A stretch of 64,000 nucleotides of DNA from Candidatus Gastranaerophilales bacterium (GCA_944325635.1 CALVBD010000002.1:62001-126000); one strand, 5' to 3'. Numbered from the stretch's first letter, positions 26,182-35,366 are shown. Numbers and translations are program-made. Notes: generated by a model from the letters alone, not told the origin.

Positions 26182-26224
26182 AAAACCATGAAAAACCATG
26201 CTCTGAGCATGATTTCATGGTTTT
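26182..26224 (+). terminator. Nested hairpin terminator
   Basis: AAAACCATGAAA/TTTCATGGTTTT (26182-26193/26213-26224) encloses CATGCTC-T-GAGCATG, followed by AATTTG. CCATGTCATGG follows shortly after. Confidence 0.7.
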
Positions 26225-26338
26225 AATTTGCTAAACCATGTCATGGTGCATGATTTGGGACGATTGACCTGTGAAAAATCGCAGAAGCGGCGTATTTAAA
26301 GGGTTTGTTACAAATGTTCACATACTCATGTTCGTCTC

Positions 26339-26366
26339 TTGAAAATGTAGAAGGATTTTCTATAAT
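26339..26366 (+). promoter_or_regulatory. Promoter upstream of the small Cys-rich gene
   Basis: TTGAAA (26339-26344), 16-nt spacer, TATAAT (26361-26366). Predicted start near 26373, giving a leader of about 145 nt before the ATG at 26519. Confidence 0.65.
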
Positions 26367-26372
26367 GTAATT

Positions 26373-26518
26373 AAGGACAGGCGGCACACCGCCGGGGGAG
26401 GGACGACAGGCAGATTTGCCCGGGCGAACCTATAACGGCAATAAGTGATGATTAATTTTGCTGTTTAATTAGTAGATAGTTGAATTTGGAGATTATAAAA
26501 TTGTTTAGAAGTAGGGAT
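26373..26518 (+). promoter_or_regulatory. GC-rich structured 5' leader, unidentified
   Basis: In an AT-rich region this leader has an unusually G-rich part: hairpin GGCGG-CACA-CCGCC (26380-26393), GGGGGAGGGACGACA, then hairpin GGCA-GATT-TGCC (26409-26420) and CGGGCGAACC. I compared it mentally with common riboswitch, SRP, tmRNA and RNase P cores and found no match. It may be a cis-regulatory RNA or an independent small RNA. Confidence 0.45.
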
Positions 26519-26722
26519 ATGGGTAGAGCAGTAGCAGTCAGAAGATGGACGCCAACCGCTCTTGAATGTTACAAACGCGGTTGTAACTGCGAAGGATGTT
26601 TTTACAGAGATTTTTTCAGCGGTTCATCTCAAAAATGTCAAATGAAAGCATCTGTACTTGAATTGGTCAGAGTTATCGGCACTCCTAACGTTGAATTACA
26701 ACAATTTCTTATTGAAGATTAA
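26519..26722 (+). CDS. Small conserved-looking cysteine-rich protein
   Basis: 67 residues starting MGRAVAVRRWTPTALECYKR, followed by GCNCEGCFYRDFF (a C-x4-C-x-C-x2-C cluster with the preceding Cys), another Cys near SQKCQMK and a helix LELVRVIGTP. The cysteines could bind zinc or an Fe-S cluster, and the WTPTALECY start suggests a short helix-turn-helix or RNA/DNA-binding knuckle. Family not named with confidence. The ATG at 26519 with AGTAGGG upstream is preferred over upstream TTGs. A long leader precedes it and hpf follows. Confidence 0.65.
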   Translation: MGRAVAVRRWTPTALECYKRGCNCEGCFYRDFFSGSSQKCQMKASVLELVRVIGTPNVELQQFLIED

Positions 26723-26730
26723 CATAGGCT

Positions 26731-26758
26731 TTTAAATTTGCGTAACTTGTGCTATAAT
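26731..26758 (+). promoter_or_regulatory. Promoter of hpf
   Basis: TTTAAA (26731-26736), then extended -10 TGCTATAAT with TATAAT at 26753-26758. Confidence 0.55.
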
Positions 26759-26788
26759 ATATAGGCAGTATATTATATGGAGGTTCAC

Positions 26789-27163
26789 ATGCACATTTAC
26801 GTAAACGGAAGAAACATTGAAATTACTGACGCTATCAAGGCTTATGTAAAAGAGAAAATGGGAAAAGTGGCAGCCCACTATGACCAAATTCAGGGAATTG
26901 ATGTAGTTTTATCGGTTATTAAAAATCCGTCAGCTTCCGGTAAACACGTTGCAGAAGTTTCCTGTAAAATGAATACAGGTGTTGTTCGTTGCGAAGAAGC
27001 AGGCGAATCTATGTATGAAAGCATTGATTTGCTCGCTGATAAACTTGCAAGACAGGTTCAAAAGTTTAAAGATAAATCCCTTGGTACTGATAAAACCTCT
27101 ATCAGAACTGATAACAAAGAATCTGTTGCAGTTGAAGAAAATGCTGAAACTGTAGAAGAATAA
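26789..27163 (+). CDS. hpf: Ribosome hibernation promoting factor, short form
   Basis: 124 residues. MHIYVNGRNIEITDAIKAYVKEKMGKVAAHYDQI and HVAEVSCKMNTGVVRCEEAGESMYESIDLLADKLARQVQKFKDK are the S30AE/YfiA domain. A long-form C-terminal dimerisation domain is missing; the acidic tail is short. It inactivates 70S ribosomes in stationary phase. The ATG at 26789 with GGAGG upstream is chosen over an in-frame ATG at 26777 that overlaps the ribosome binding site. Confidence 0.9.
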   Translation: MHIYVNGRNIEITDAIKAYVKEKMGKVAAHYDQIQGIDVVLSVIKNPSASGKHVAEVSCKMNTGVVRCEEAGESMYESIDLLADKLARQVQKFKDKSLGTDKTSIRTDNKESVAVEENAETVEE

Positions 27164-27173
27164 TTTTATAAAA

Positions 27174-27959
27174 ATGATTAACGGAAAAAAAGTCGTCGTA
27201 ATTATGCCCGCTTATAATGCGGAAAAAACTTTAAAACAAACTTATGACGAAATCTATAAAGATTTTGTCGACGAGGTTATACTTGTAGACGACCACTCTC
27301 AGGACAATACAAAAATTGTATCTAAAGAGTTAAATATAAAAACTATTGTCCATAAAGAGAATAAAGGTTACGGCGGGAACCAGAAATCATGTTATAAAGC
27401 AGCTTTGAAATCCGGGGCAGACATCGTTGTGATGCTGCATCCGGATTATCAATATACGCCGAAGTTAATTCCGGCAATTGTGTGTATGATGGCATTTGAA
27501 CAGTATGATGCCGTTCTTGCCTCACGTATGCTCGGAAATTCTGCGCTTAAAGGCGGTATGCCTTTATATAAATTTATAGCAAACCATTTTTTAACCTGGT
27601 TTGAAAACCTTTTTACGGGTGAAAAATTATCTGAATATCATACTGGATTTCGCGGTTTTACACGTGAAGTTCTTGAAAATTTGCCGCTTGCTGATTGCGA
27701 CGATGACTTTATTTTTGATAACGAAATTATCGCACTGATGTTTTACTATAAATATCATATCGGAGAGCTTTCCTGCCCGACAAAATATTTTAAGGAAGCC
27801 TCATCAATTAATTTTGTCCGCTCATGCAAATACGGACTAGGGGTTTTGCGTCTTAGTATTCTCTACCGTCTGGCTAAATTGGGATTGAAATCAAAAATAT
27901 TCAAACCTGACGCAAAAAAGCTGGACTTGTCCGATGAACTTGAATATTACTATCAATAA
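27174..27959 (+). CDS. Family 2 glycosyltransferase
   Basis: 261 residues with the GT-A fold of DPM/polyisoprenyl-phosphate type enzymes: VVVIMPAYNAEKTL, EVILVDDHSQDNT (nucleotide-binding Asp pair), NKGYGGNQKSCYKAAL and the VMLHPDYQYTP metal site. GFRGFTREVLENL is also typical. Likely transfers a sugar to a lipid carrier or surface polymer at the membrane. It starts 10 nt after hpf and is followed 26 nt later by a polytopic membrane protein, so the two may work together. Confidence 0.85.
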   Translation: MINGKKVVVIMPAYNAEKTLKQTYDEIYKDFVDEVILVDDHSQDNTKIVSKELNIKTIVHKENKGYGGNQKSCYKAALKSGADIVVMLHPDYQYTPKLIPAIVCMMAFEQYDAVLASRMLGNSALKGGMPLYKFIANHFLTWFENLFTGEKLSEYHTGFRGFTREVLENLPLADCDDDFIFDNEIIALMFYYKYHIGELSCPTKYFKEASSINFVRSCKYGLGVLRLSILYRLAKLGLKSKIFKPDAKKLDLSDELEYYYQ

Positions 27960-27985
27960 TTTAAAAAATTTTACGGGGGAGCGTA

Positions 27986-30475
27986 ATGAAAAAGTTAAGA
28001 GAATGGGTGAACAGTATTTCGTGGGTAGAAATATTGTCTGCTCTATGTCTGGCATTTATTAATTATATTGTTATCCACAGATTATTTTTTAAACATATAA
28101 AATATCCGTTTTTAAATGACTTTTATGCCGGTATAAGCATATATGCCAATGTAAATAAGTATAGCGATATTTTATTTATATTTTTATATTTTTTACTTTT
28201 TTTCGTTTATCTGTATTTTATAAAAGAAATTAAAAAGCTGGATTTTAATAATATAAAATCGTATTTGCAATCAGCCGCTTTCATTACGATTACAGTAGCA
28301 TCTGTTTTGTCCGGAATGAGCGTATTTGTCCCGTTTAGTCCGGAATTTGCAGATAAAATACCGCTTTTAATTACATGTATATTTTTAATAAGTTATTTAT
28401 TACATATTCATTTAAAACGATTACCGATTGTAATATTGCAAATAGCCTGTCTTTTCGGCTTTATAAGCCTGACTCCCTTCTCATTGAATTCCCATAAAAT
28501 CACTCTTTTGGGCTATTTCTTGTTTATTTTGCTTATCGGAGTTTCATTATTTGATATTTTAAGGAGACGAAAGGCTGCGGTATTTAAAAATCGAATTTCG
28601 CCTTTTGCTCTTTTGCCTGTCATAATACTGTTATTTGGAGTCACAACCAGATCTTATTCAAATATTGACTTTCATCATCTGGGTGAGATGGTTTCGACTT
28701 TCTGGTCTGTAGATAATTTCGGGGCAAAGTATTATAAAGATATAATGCTTGTACACGGCTTTGCTGATGTCCTGCCGTTTTATCTGGGAAAATATGTATT
28801 AGGAGATTCAACTCTTTCTGGGTTTTATGACGGGTATACTCTTTTAGAAAATATAAGAGTTTCTTTTACATTTATACTCTTATATTTATTATTTTGCGGC
28901 AGGATGGCTTTTATTTTTCCCGCAATGTGTTTTTTGTGTTCGATTTCATTTATGATTCCGGGATATCTTTTGATTATAAAAAATTATATTTTTAATAAAA
29001 GATATTTATTTATATCATTGTTTATATTTTTTGCGTTATTGTTTGCAAACTACAGAACCAGTCTGGGTTCTGCCTGGATTGTAGCGGGATTGCCTGTACT
29101 CGGGTATGCGGTTTATGAGTTGTGCAGAGACAAAAAGTATTCTCTTAGGGGTAAGATTTGTTATTTGTGTGCTCTAATGCTTGCCTTGACCCTTGGGATT
29201 TGTATCTTTAGAGAAGAAATTGCAGGATATCTTGCAAAGGCTGTATATTATTTAAAAGGAAATCTTATTGTTTTCGGAACAATGATGAGAACTGATATAT
29301 TTTATCCTTTACCTTTGAGAATTTTCCAGTATGTTATCTGGCCTGTAATCCTTTTTATTTTTATTAAGGGTATTTTAAATAAAGATTTAAAAAGAGAACA
29401 ATTTTTTATGATTATTTTTGCTCTTTTATATCCTCTTTTAATTATGAGCTATGCCCTTGGGCGTGTTGACGGTGAATATTTGACAAGATCTGTTGATATG
29501 GCATATCAATACTTGCTGGTTCTTGTCCCTTGTTATCTTTTATCCTGTGGATTAAAATATAAAAAAGCCTTAAAATTACTTTCCGTGGCATTAATATTCC
29601 TGAGTTTTTGTATAGTTATACAAAGAGTCTCTTGCTTAAACAGAAAGTTTGTACACACTTCAATTCCAAATAATAATCAGTCATATAATATCGGAAATAT
29701 CCGTGTTTTGGAAGAAGAGACTGATTTGATAAAAAATGTTGATTCTGTTTTAGAAAAATATTCTTCCGCAAACGATGATTTTCTGGATTTGACAAATCAC
29801 GGAGCATTATATTTCTTCCTTAATAAAAAAATGCCTATTCCTTATGTTTCTTTTTATAATGCAATTTCGCCTGAATTAACGGAAGAATATGCCCAAAACT
29901 TCAATCCGGAAAAACTAAAAGTTATCATGATATCCCCAACTATTCAGTATGATGCGGTATATGCTTCTTTGAGACTGCCTTTGCTTTATAGAAAAATTCT
30001 TTTATCAGGAAAATATTCCCTTGTTAGTGAAAACGGAAATGATTATTTAGTATATTCCGAGCAGAAGAAGTCTTTTACTGACAAAGAACTGACAACTATT
30101 GACAAATATCTTGGTGCGCATAATTTAAGTCGTTTACCGGAAAGTTGGTGTAATTCGCATCTTTTGAGAAAATTAAAAACAATAAATATTAATTATAAGA
30201 TTGAAAAAGTTTCGGACGGATACAGAATTATATTTGAAGATAAAATTAAAGGCTGCGATATTGATTATATTAAGCTTGAACTGAGTCCTTCCGTAGACAA
30301 ATCAATTTATCTAAAATTAAATGATATTCCAACCGAAATTATGTATTCTTCGGATTCCGGAAAAGCTCTTGTGCCGTTTGCAAACTATCCGTCCTGGCTT
30401 TTGGCGGACAATGTATCTGAAATTATGATACGTACAAAATCAGATAAAATTAAAATCTCTTTTTTAAAGAAATAA
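27986..30475 (+). CDS. Large polytopic membrane protein, GT-C-like or O-antigen-type, unassigned
   Basis: 829 residues: about 12-13 hydrophobic helices in the first ~540 residues and a soluble C-terminal part of ~290 residues. The first extracytoplasmic segment (FHHLGEMVSTFWSVDNFGAKYYKDIMLVHGFADV, ~228-260) has acidic and His residues like those in membrane glycosyltransferases of the GT-C class. I cannot assign a family from motifs. GGGGGAG lies before the ATG. Following a GT2 gene, a role in adding sugars from lipid carriers at the outer face of the membrane is inferred. Confidence 0.6.
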   Translation: MKKLREWVNSISWVEILSALCLAFINYIVIHRLFFKHIKYPFLNDFYAGISIYANVNKYSDILFIFLYFLLFFVYLYFIKEIKKLDFNNIKSYLQSAAFITITVASVLSGMSVFVPFSPEFADKIPLLITCIFLISYLLHIHLKRLPIVILQIACLFGFISLTPFSLNSHKITLLGYFLFILLIGVSLFDILRRRKAAVFKNRISPFALLPVIILLFGVTTRSYSNIDFHHLGEMVSTFWSVDNFGAKYYKDIMLVHGFADVLPFYLGKYVLGDSTLSGFYDGYTLLENIRVSFTFILLYLLFCGRMAFIFPAMCFLCSISFMIPGYLLIIKNYIFNKRYLFISLFIFFALLFANYRTSLGSAWIVAGLPVLGYAVYELCRDKKYSLRGKICYLCALMLALTLGICIFREEIAGYLAKAVYYLKGNLIVFGTMMRTDIFYPLPLRIFQYVIWPVILFIFIKGILNKDLKREQFFMIIFALLYPLLIMSYALGRVDGEYLTRSVDMAYQYLLVLVPCYLLSCGLKYKKALKLLSVALIFLSFCIVIQRVSCLNRKFVHTSIPNNNQSYNIGNIRVLEEETDLIKNVDSVLEKYSSANDDFLDLTNHGALYFFLNKKMPIPYVSFYNAISPELTEEYAQNFNPEKLKVIMISPTIQYDAVYASLRLPLLYRKILLSGKYSLVSENGNDYLVYSEQKKSFTDKELTTIDKYLGAHNLSRLPESWCNSHLLRKLKTININYKIEKVSDGYRIIFEDKIKGCDIDYIKLELSPSVDKSIYLKLNDIPTEIMYSSDSGKALVPFANYPSWLLADNVSEIMIRTKSDKIKISFLKK

Positions 30476-30480
30476 AATAA

Positions 30481-30510
30481 AAAAATACCGCAATTCCTGC
30501 GGTATTTTTT
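30481..30510. terminator. Bidirectional terminator between convergent genes
   Basis: AAAAATACCGCA-ATTCC-TGCGGTATTTTTT. Confidence 0.9.
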
Positions 30511-30511
30511 A

Positions 30512-32065
30512 TTATGAAATCTTTGGTTTTTTGATAAATACAAGAAGCGGAATAAGCATAAATGTTGCAAACGCAAACCATCTGAAGGTGTCTATGTATG
30601 CCCAGAGATGAGATTGTTGTACAAGTTGTGAATAAATCTGGCTTTGAGCCATTGTGTGCGCTGTAAAGGTATCAGTCATAGATGAAAATGTTCCGCTTAA
30701 TGCATTAACACGATCAACAAAAACATTATTCGTATCGTGAAGATGATTAATCAGCATATTCTGATGTACCTGCGAAAATCTTGATACCATTGTTGTCCCA
30801 AGAGAAGTTCCGATTGCACCGCCTATATTTTTTACAAGGTTTTGGAGTCCTGTTGCGTTTGTCATCTGTTCGTTTTTAATTGTCGAGAATGAAAGCGGGA
30901 TCAATGGCGTCAATGCAAGGAACAGACCTGAACCGTAGAGAATGTTAGGAAGTGCAATTGTTGTAAGGTTTATCTGTAAGTTTATATCGCCAAAAAATAC
31001 ACTTCCAAGTCCCAAAAGGATTAATCCAATCATTACAATACGTCTGTCTCCGAGTTTTTTGGATAATGTAAGATAAAGTGCAACCCCGATAAAACTTCCG
31101 ACGCCTCTTGAACCCATTGAAAGGCCGCTTAAATAAGCAGTGTATCCCAGAAGATTTTGCAGCATTGAAGGAAGAAGCGCTGCAGATGACAGGAATACTC
31201 CCATTAATATTACCTGAACAAGTGTTCCGAAAAAGTATGTCCTATCTTTTAGTACCCTAAGGTTAATAAGCGGTTCCTTTCCTTTTGCCTGGGAAATAAA
31301 AAACAGTATCGCAAAGATTATGGAAAATGTTGTAAGCCATCGAACCCACACCGCTCCGAACCAGTCTGCATCATTCCCTTTGTCCAGTACAACCTGTAAG
31401 CATATCAGCCACCCTGATAAAAACGCCATTCCCTTAAAGTCAAAATGAACATTTTTTTGTTTTTTTGCATAAGGGGGTTCCTGTAATAAATTTTTTGCCA
31501 GAAAAACACATAAAAATCCTAGCGGAACATTTATCAAATAAATCCAAGGCCACGACCAGTTTTCAGTAATCCATCCGCCTAGTACAGGTCCGATTAGAGG
31601 TGCAAAAATTACTGCGATTCCGAAAATGGCCATTGATTTTGGTCTGTCTTTCTTCGGAAAACTTTCAAGCATTATTGATTGTCCGAGCGGAAGCAATCCT
31701 CCTCCGCCGAGACCTTGTAAAAATCTTGCCAATACGATTTCTATCATAGAATGTGATATTGCACAAAGAAACGACGAGATTGTAAATACTATTGTACATA
31801 TCATAAAATAGTTTTTACGTCCGAAAAGTCTTGATGCGGCTGATACAAGAGGTATGGCAATACCGCTCGCAATCAGGTAACTGGTTAAAACCCAGGTCGA
31901 TTCATTTAAACTTACTGACATTGAACCAGCAATATAAGTCAATGCTACGTTTGATATGGTTTCATCCAGTACAAACATAAATATGGCAAGCATTACCGGC
32001 GTAATCATCAGCCAGGGGTTAATCGTGGGGTGCCATTCTTCTTGTGTATTTATATTTTCGGTCAT
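30512..32065 (-). CDS. DHA2-family MFS drug efflux transporter (EmrB/QacA type)
   Basis: 517 residues with 14 predicted membrane helices. Start PWLMITPVMLAIFMFVLDETISNVALTYIAGSM carries the motif D1 (LD-T-x-x-NVAL), followed by LVSAASRLFGRKN (motif A) and ARFLQGLGGGGLLPL (motif B), then GPVLGGW (motif C). It exports hydrophobic compounds using the proton gradient. No EmrA or outer-membrane partner is adjacent. GAGGAAAGAGA precedes the ATG. Confidence 0.9.
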   Translation of the reverse strand: MTENINTQEEWHPTINPWLMITPVMLAIFMFVLDETISNVALTYIAGSMSVSLNESTWVLTSYLIASGIAIPLVSAASRLFGRKNYFMICTIVFTISSFLCAISHSMIEIVLARFLQGLGGGGLLPLGQSIMLESFPKKDRPKSMAIFGIAVIFAPLIGPVLGGWITENWSWPWIYLINVPLGFLCVFLAKNLLQEPPYAKKQKNVHFDFKGMAFLSGWLICLQVVLDKGNDADWFGAVWVRWLTTFSIIFAILFFISQAKGKEPLINLRVLKDRTYFFGTLVQVILMGVFLSSAALLPSMLQNLLGYTAYLSGLSMGSRGVGSFIGVALYLTLSKKLGDRRIVMIGLILLGLGSVFFGDINLQINLTTIALPNILYGSGLFLALTPLIPLSFSTIKNEQMTNATGLQNLVKNIGGAIGTSLGTTMVSRFSQVHQNMLINHLHDTNNVFVDRVNALSGTFSSMTDTFTAHTMAQSQIYSQLVQQSHLWAYIDTFRWFAFATFMLIPLLVFIKKPKIS

Positions 32066-32089
32066 TTAATCTCTTTCCTCGTTTAAAAA

Positions 32090-32215
32090 AAACTCCCAAA
32101 TTACTAAATTCATTGCGTTCATTAAGTAATTCTACTCTCAGCACAAGGCATATAGTGTCACACGCCTCGCCCTGCTAAGCGGTTCCGTTTGTATGACACA
32201 AAGAGAGAAGGGGAT
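32090..32215 (-). repeat. Diverged copy of the TATGCCTTGTGCTGAG repeat
   Basis: On the minus strand, a TTTGTGTCATACAAACGG segment leading into ATATGCCTTGTGCTGAGAG resembles the module at 22515-22600 and 57129-57205. No gene is seen. Confidence 0.5.
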
Positions 32216-32221
32216 TAATTG

Positions 32222-32473
32222 CTATTTTCCTGTCAATTTCTTATCCAGCCCTTTTACAAATCCTAAGTGTAAAAATGACGTTATACCTGCAAGGTATGCT
32301 GAATATTTATGGACATTTCTTTTCTGCGGAATTTTTACTTTTTTAAAAGCGGTTACTCCGCAGATTGTTCCAAACCCAAGTGCGCCGTAACCTGACCAGT
32401 CAACAAATTTTTTGTGCCGCTGCCAGTTTGTTCCTGTTGTTTTGTGTGGTTGTACTGCTGTTACTTGGGGCAT
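32222..32473 (-). CDS. Small hypothetical membrane protein
   Basis: 83 residues with two short hydrophobic segments (YGALGFGTICGVTAF and AYLAGITSFLHLGF) and basic ends. AGGT upstream of the ATG. Ten nt downstream of the TonB-C gene on the same strand, so likely in its operon. Family not recognised. Confidence 0.5.
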   Translation of the reverse strand: MPQVTAVQPHKTTGTNWQRHKKFVDWSGYGALGFGTICGVTAFKKVKIPQKRNVHKYSAYLAGITSFLHLGFVKGLDKKLTGK

Positions 32474-32482
32474 AAATATTAC

Positions 32483-33190
32483 CTATCTTAAAAGCATTTT
32501 TCCTAATGATACTACTGAGTTCATTAATATTACGGATTTATCTTTTCCGAAAGTTACATCAATCCATAATATTGCAAATGTTTTATCATAATCTTCCGGC
32601 AGCGGATCAAACGGAGCAGAGAGTTCTACTGCTTTTATTAAAGCTTTATTCAGCCTTTGATTACCCGAAGATTTTTGTATGTAGATTTTTTTCAACTCGC
32701 CATTTTTGTTTATTTTTACCATTACACTGGCTGAGCTGTTTCTATACCAAAATCTGTATTTTAAATTCCCTTTTACTTTTGCTATTACGCTTTCAGCATA
32801 TGGTTCGAGGTTTGTCAGCAAATAATTTAAATCATTATCCTCACTGATTTCAGGTATATATTTATCTTTAATGAATTCCATAACTTTATCGTTTACGGAA
32901 TTTATACTTCCCATAAAGTAGTTGTTTTTATACGCGATAGGGTCTCCGACTACAAACGGATGATTTCCTTCAGACATTATAAGAACTTTACTGTTATTTT
33001 TTATTTGTTCTTCATAATATTTTATGTAATAAAAAATTTTGTTGTCTTTTTTCTGAATGCTGTCAGTATCAACATACATAATATTCCCGAGTATATTATT
33101 AGCAGGAACCCAGTTTGCGGCGTTAGCACTCAAACCTGTATAAAATACTGCCGATAAAATTAAAATAAAATTTAAGAATTTTTTATACAT
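32483..33190 (-). CDS. Secreted protein with TonB C-terminal-like domain
   Basis: 235 residues. Signal peptide MYKKFLNFILILSAVFYTGLSANA. A central region of unknown fold, then a TonB_C-like domain (~145-225): ASVMVKINKNGELKKIYIQK..GNQRLNKALIKAVELSAPFDPLPED. As it has a cleavable signal instead of an anchor, it is not a canonical TonB and may be a periplasmic or surface protein using this fold. AAAGGAG precedes the start. It is followed by a small membrane protein gene and preceded by another secreted protein gene on the same strand. Confidence 0.72.
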   Translation of the reverse strand: MYKKFLNFILILSAVFYTGLSANAANWVPANNILGNIMYVDTDSIQKKDNKIFYYIKYYEEQIKNNSKVLIMSEGNHPFVVGDPIAYKNNYFMGSINSVNDKVMEFIKDKYIPEISEDNDLNYLLTNLEPYAESVIAKVKGNLKYRFWYRNSSASVMVKINKNGELKKIYIQKSSGNQRLNKALIKAVELSAPFDPLPEDYDKTFAILWIDVTFGKDKSVILMNSVVSLGKMLLR

Positions 33191-33207
33191 ATTTCTCCTT
33201 TAACAAT

Positions 33208-33618
33208 TTAAAACATCAAATTGCCCATAGGCATCATCATATTTTGCATCATCATAGAATCTCCGTTGCCGTAATTTTGCGGAAATTTATCATAAGTCAT
33301 CGGAGTGCTTTGCGGTGCGGTCTTAGGCTGACCATCAGAATCTTTCAATGATTTAATTACCTTTTTCCCTGTTTTTATCGGTTCATCATTATCTATTTTG
33401 TATCCGTATTCGTCATAATCAGCATATTCATCATTATTGGAAGGGGCAGTAAATTTAGTATTTTTTTCGAGATTTTTGAAGGAATTTTCCTGCGGCAGAG
33501 AACGGTTAAATCCTGAAAATCCCTGTGACTGGTTCATATATTCGATATTTGCATCATTATTTGCAAATGCAGGAACTGCAAGTATTATCATACAAACCGC
33601 CATTAAAAATTTTTTCAT
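33208..33618 (-). CDS. Small secreted protein with methionine-rich tail
   Basis: 136 residues. Signal peptide MKKFLMAVCMIILAVPAFA, then a disordered, polar chain with DDEYADYDEYGYKID, and a C-terminus DSMMMQNMMMPMGNLMF with eight Met in 17 residues. Such Met clusters can bind Cu(I) or serve as oxidant traps, but there is no direct evidence. GGAGGG precedes the ATG. Upstream gene of the same likely operon as the TonB-C protein. Confidence 0.6.
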   Translation of the reverse strand: MKKFLMAVCMIILAVPAFANNDANIEYMNQSQGFSGFNRSLPQENSFKNLEKNTKFTAPSNNDEYADYDEYGYKIDNDEPIKTGKKVIKSLKDSDGQPKTAPQSTPMTYDKFPQNYGNGDSMMMQNMMMPMGNLMF

Positions 33619-33722
33619 AACTTCCCTCCAGTTTTATGTTAATAATTTAACACAAATTTTCAGGCTGTTCAATAAATTGTTACATTTTCGTGATTTCCGA
33701 TTTTTGTTGTATTATTCATTTT

Positions 33723-35366
33723 ATGATAATTTATTCAAATAAACTTTTTGAGAATCCTGTTGAAGTTATAAAAGCATTTGACAGTCAAGAATTTCTAATC
33801 TGTTTTAAAAAGATTGAATCTCTGCGTGAAAAATATTTTCTTGTCGGTTATATCAGATATGAGGCAAAGGATATTTTTCTCGGAAAATCTGTTAAATCTG
33901 AACTTCCGCTTTTATATTTTGAGGTTTTTGACGGATTTAAAGAATACCAACCGAAGAAGGGTGTTTATGCTAAATTGAATACTGCACCAGATATTACATT
34001 TAATGAATACAAAAATGCTTTGACTCAGATTAAAGAGGAAATTGCGGACGGAAATACGTATGAGGTTAATTATACTTACGATTGGGATGTAGATTATTCG
34101 GGAAGTGAATTAAAGCTTTACGAATACCTGTTGCATAAACAAACAACACCGTATAATGCATTTTTTAAAAATGAATACGATACGGTGTTGTCATTTTCTC
34201 CGGAATTGTTTTTTGAACTTGAGGGAAGTCATATTCTTACAAAACCGATGAAGGGTACAATGCCGCGCGGGGAAACTTATGAAAAAGACAGAGAAAATAT
34301 AGAATTTTTGAAAAACGATATAAAAAATCGTGCTGAAAACGTAATGATTGTCGATTTGCTCAGAAATGATCTCGGCAGAATTGCAAAAACAGGATCTGTT
34401 AAGGTAAGTAAACTTTTTGATGTTGAAACGCATAAAACACTGCATCAGATGACATCACAGATTGAAGCCGATTTGGAAGATGATGTAAGTTTATATGAGA
34501 TTTTTAAGGCAATTTTCCCGTGCGGCTCTATTACCGGCGCCCCGAAAATAAGTACCATGGAAATAATTGACCGGGTTGAGAAAGGAAACAGAAATGTTTA
34601 TTGTGGTGCAATAGGAATAATTTCTCCTGACAGAACGGTTTTCAGTGTACCTATTAGAATATTGCAAAAATCAATCGGACAGAATAGTTATAAATACCGT
34701 GTTGGCGGTGCTGTTGTTTGGGATTCCGATATAAAAGACGAATGGGATGAAACTTTTACAAAAGCAGGGTTTTTAACTGATGAATTTCGTCTTGTTGAGA
34801 CAATTAAAGTTCAGAATAAATCAATGTTTTTAAAAGAGGAGCATTTTAAACGTTTGCGGGAAAGTGCTGAACATTTCGGATTTACGATTGATGAAAGTTT
34901 ATTTAAACTTGAACCGGAAAAAAACGGAATTATGCGTATTCTTCTTTCAAAGAACGGCAATTACAAGATACAATATCTTCCATACTCACGTACTCCTGTA
35001 AATCATATAGAGATTTCTGATATTATTCTGGATAGTACAAATGAACTTTTGAGATATAAAACAACACTTAAACCATGGTATGAAAAAAGTTATGAACGAA
35101 TTCGGCGTGAAGAAGTTTATGATGAAATTTTCTTTAACGAGCGAGGAGAACTTTGTGAAGGGGCAAGGACAAATATTTTGCTGGAAATTGACGGGAAGTT
35201 TTATACACCGCCTCTATCCTCAGGATTGCTTAACGGAGTTTTGAGACAAAATCTTCTCGATAGCGGAGTTTGTGTCGAAAAGATTTTGTATAAAAAAGAT
35301 TTACTTGAAGCGGATAATATTTACTGTATCAATTCCGTACGTGGGATTAAAAGGGTTGAATTATGA
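33723..35366 (+). CDS. pabBC: Fused aminodeoxychorismate synthase component I and 4-amino-4-deoxychorismate lyase
   Basis: About 547 residues. Residues ~85-340 form the chorismate-binding domain (FSPELFFELEG, TKPMKGTMPRG, FPCGSITGAPKISTMEIID, GAIGIISPD). Residues ~345-545 form a class IV aminotransferase-like lyase (LRYKTTLKPWYEKSYE, EIFFNERGELCEGARTNILLEI, TPPLSSGLLNGVLR). Together they convert chorismate to p-aminobenzoate for folate, with the amidotransferase downstream (4-nt ATGA overlap). The ATG at 33723 is chosen; TATTAT is 7 nt upstream and there is no Shine-Dalgarno. Confidence 0.9.
   Translation: MIIYSNKLFENPVEVIKAFDSQEFLICFKKIESLREKYFLVGYIRYEAKDIFLGKSVKSELPLLYFEVFDGFKEYQPKKGVYAKLNTAPDITFNEYKNALTQIKEEIADGNTYEVNYTYDWDVDYSGSELKLYEYLLHKQTTPYNAFFKNEYDTVLSFSPELFFELEGSHILTKPMKGTMPRGETYEKDRENIEFLKNDIKNRAENVMIVDLLRNDLGRIAKTGSVKVSKLFDVETHKTLHQMTSQIEADLEDDVSLYEIFKAIFPCGSITGAPKISTMEIIDRVEKGNRNVYCGAIGIISPDRTVFSVPIRILQKSIGQNSYKYRVGGAVVWDSDIKDEWDETFTKAGFLTDEFRLVETIKVQNKSMFLKEEHFKRLRESAEHFGFTIDESLFKLEPEKNGIMRILLSKNGNYKIQYLPYSRTPVNHIEISDIILDSTNELLRYKTTLKPWYEKSYERIRREEVYDEIFFNERGELCEGARTNILLEIDGKFYTPPLSSGLLNGVLRQNLLDSGVCVEKILYKKDLLEADNIYCINSVRGIKRVEL

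Noticed and set aside
26373-26518. Known riboswitch, SRP RNA or 6S RNA
   Set aside because: None of the characteristic core motifs I could recall is present.
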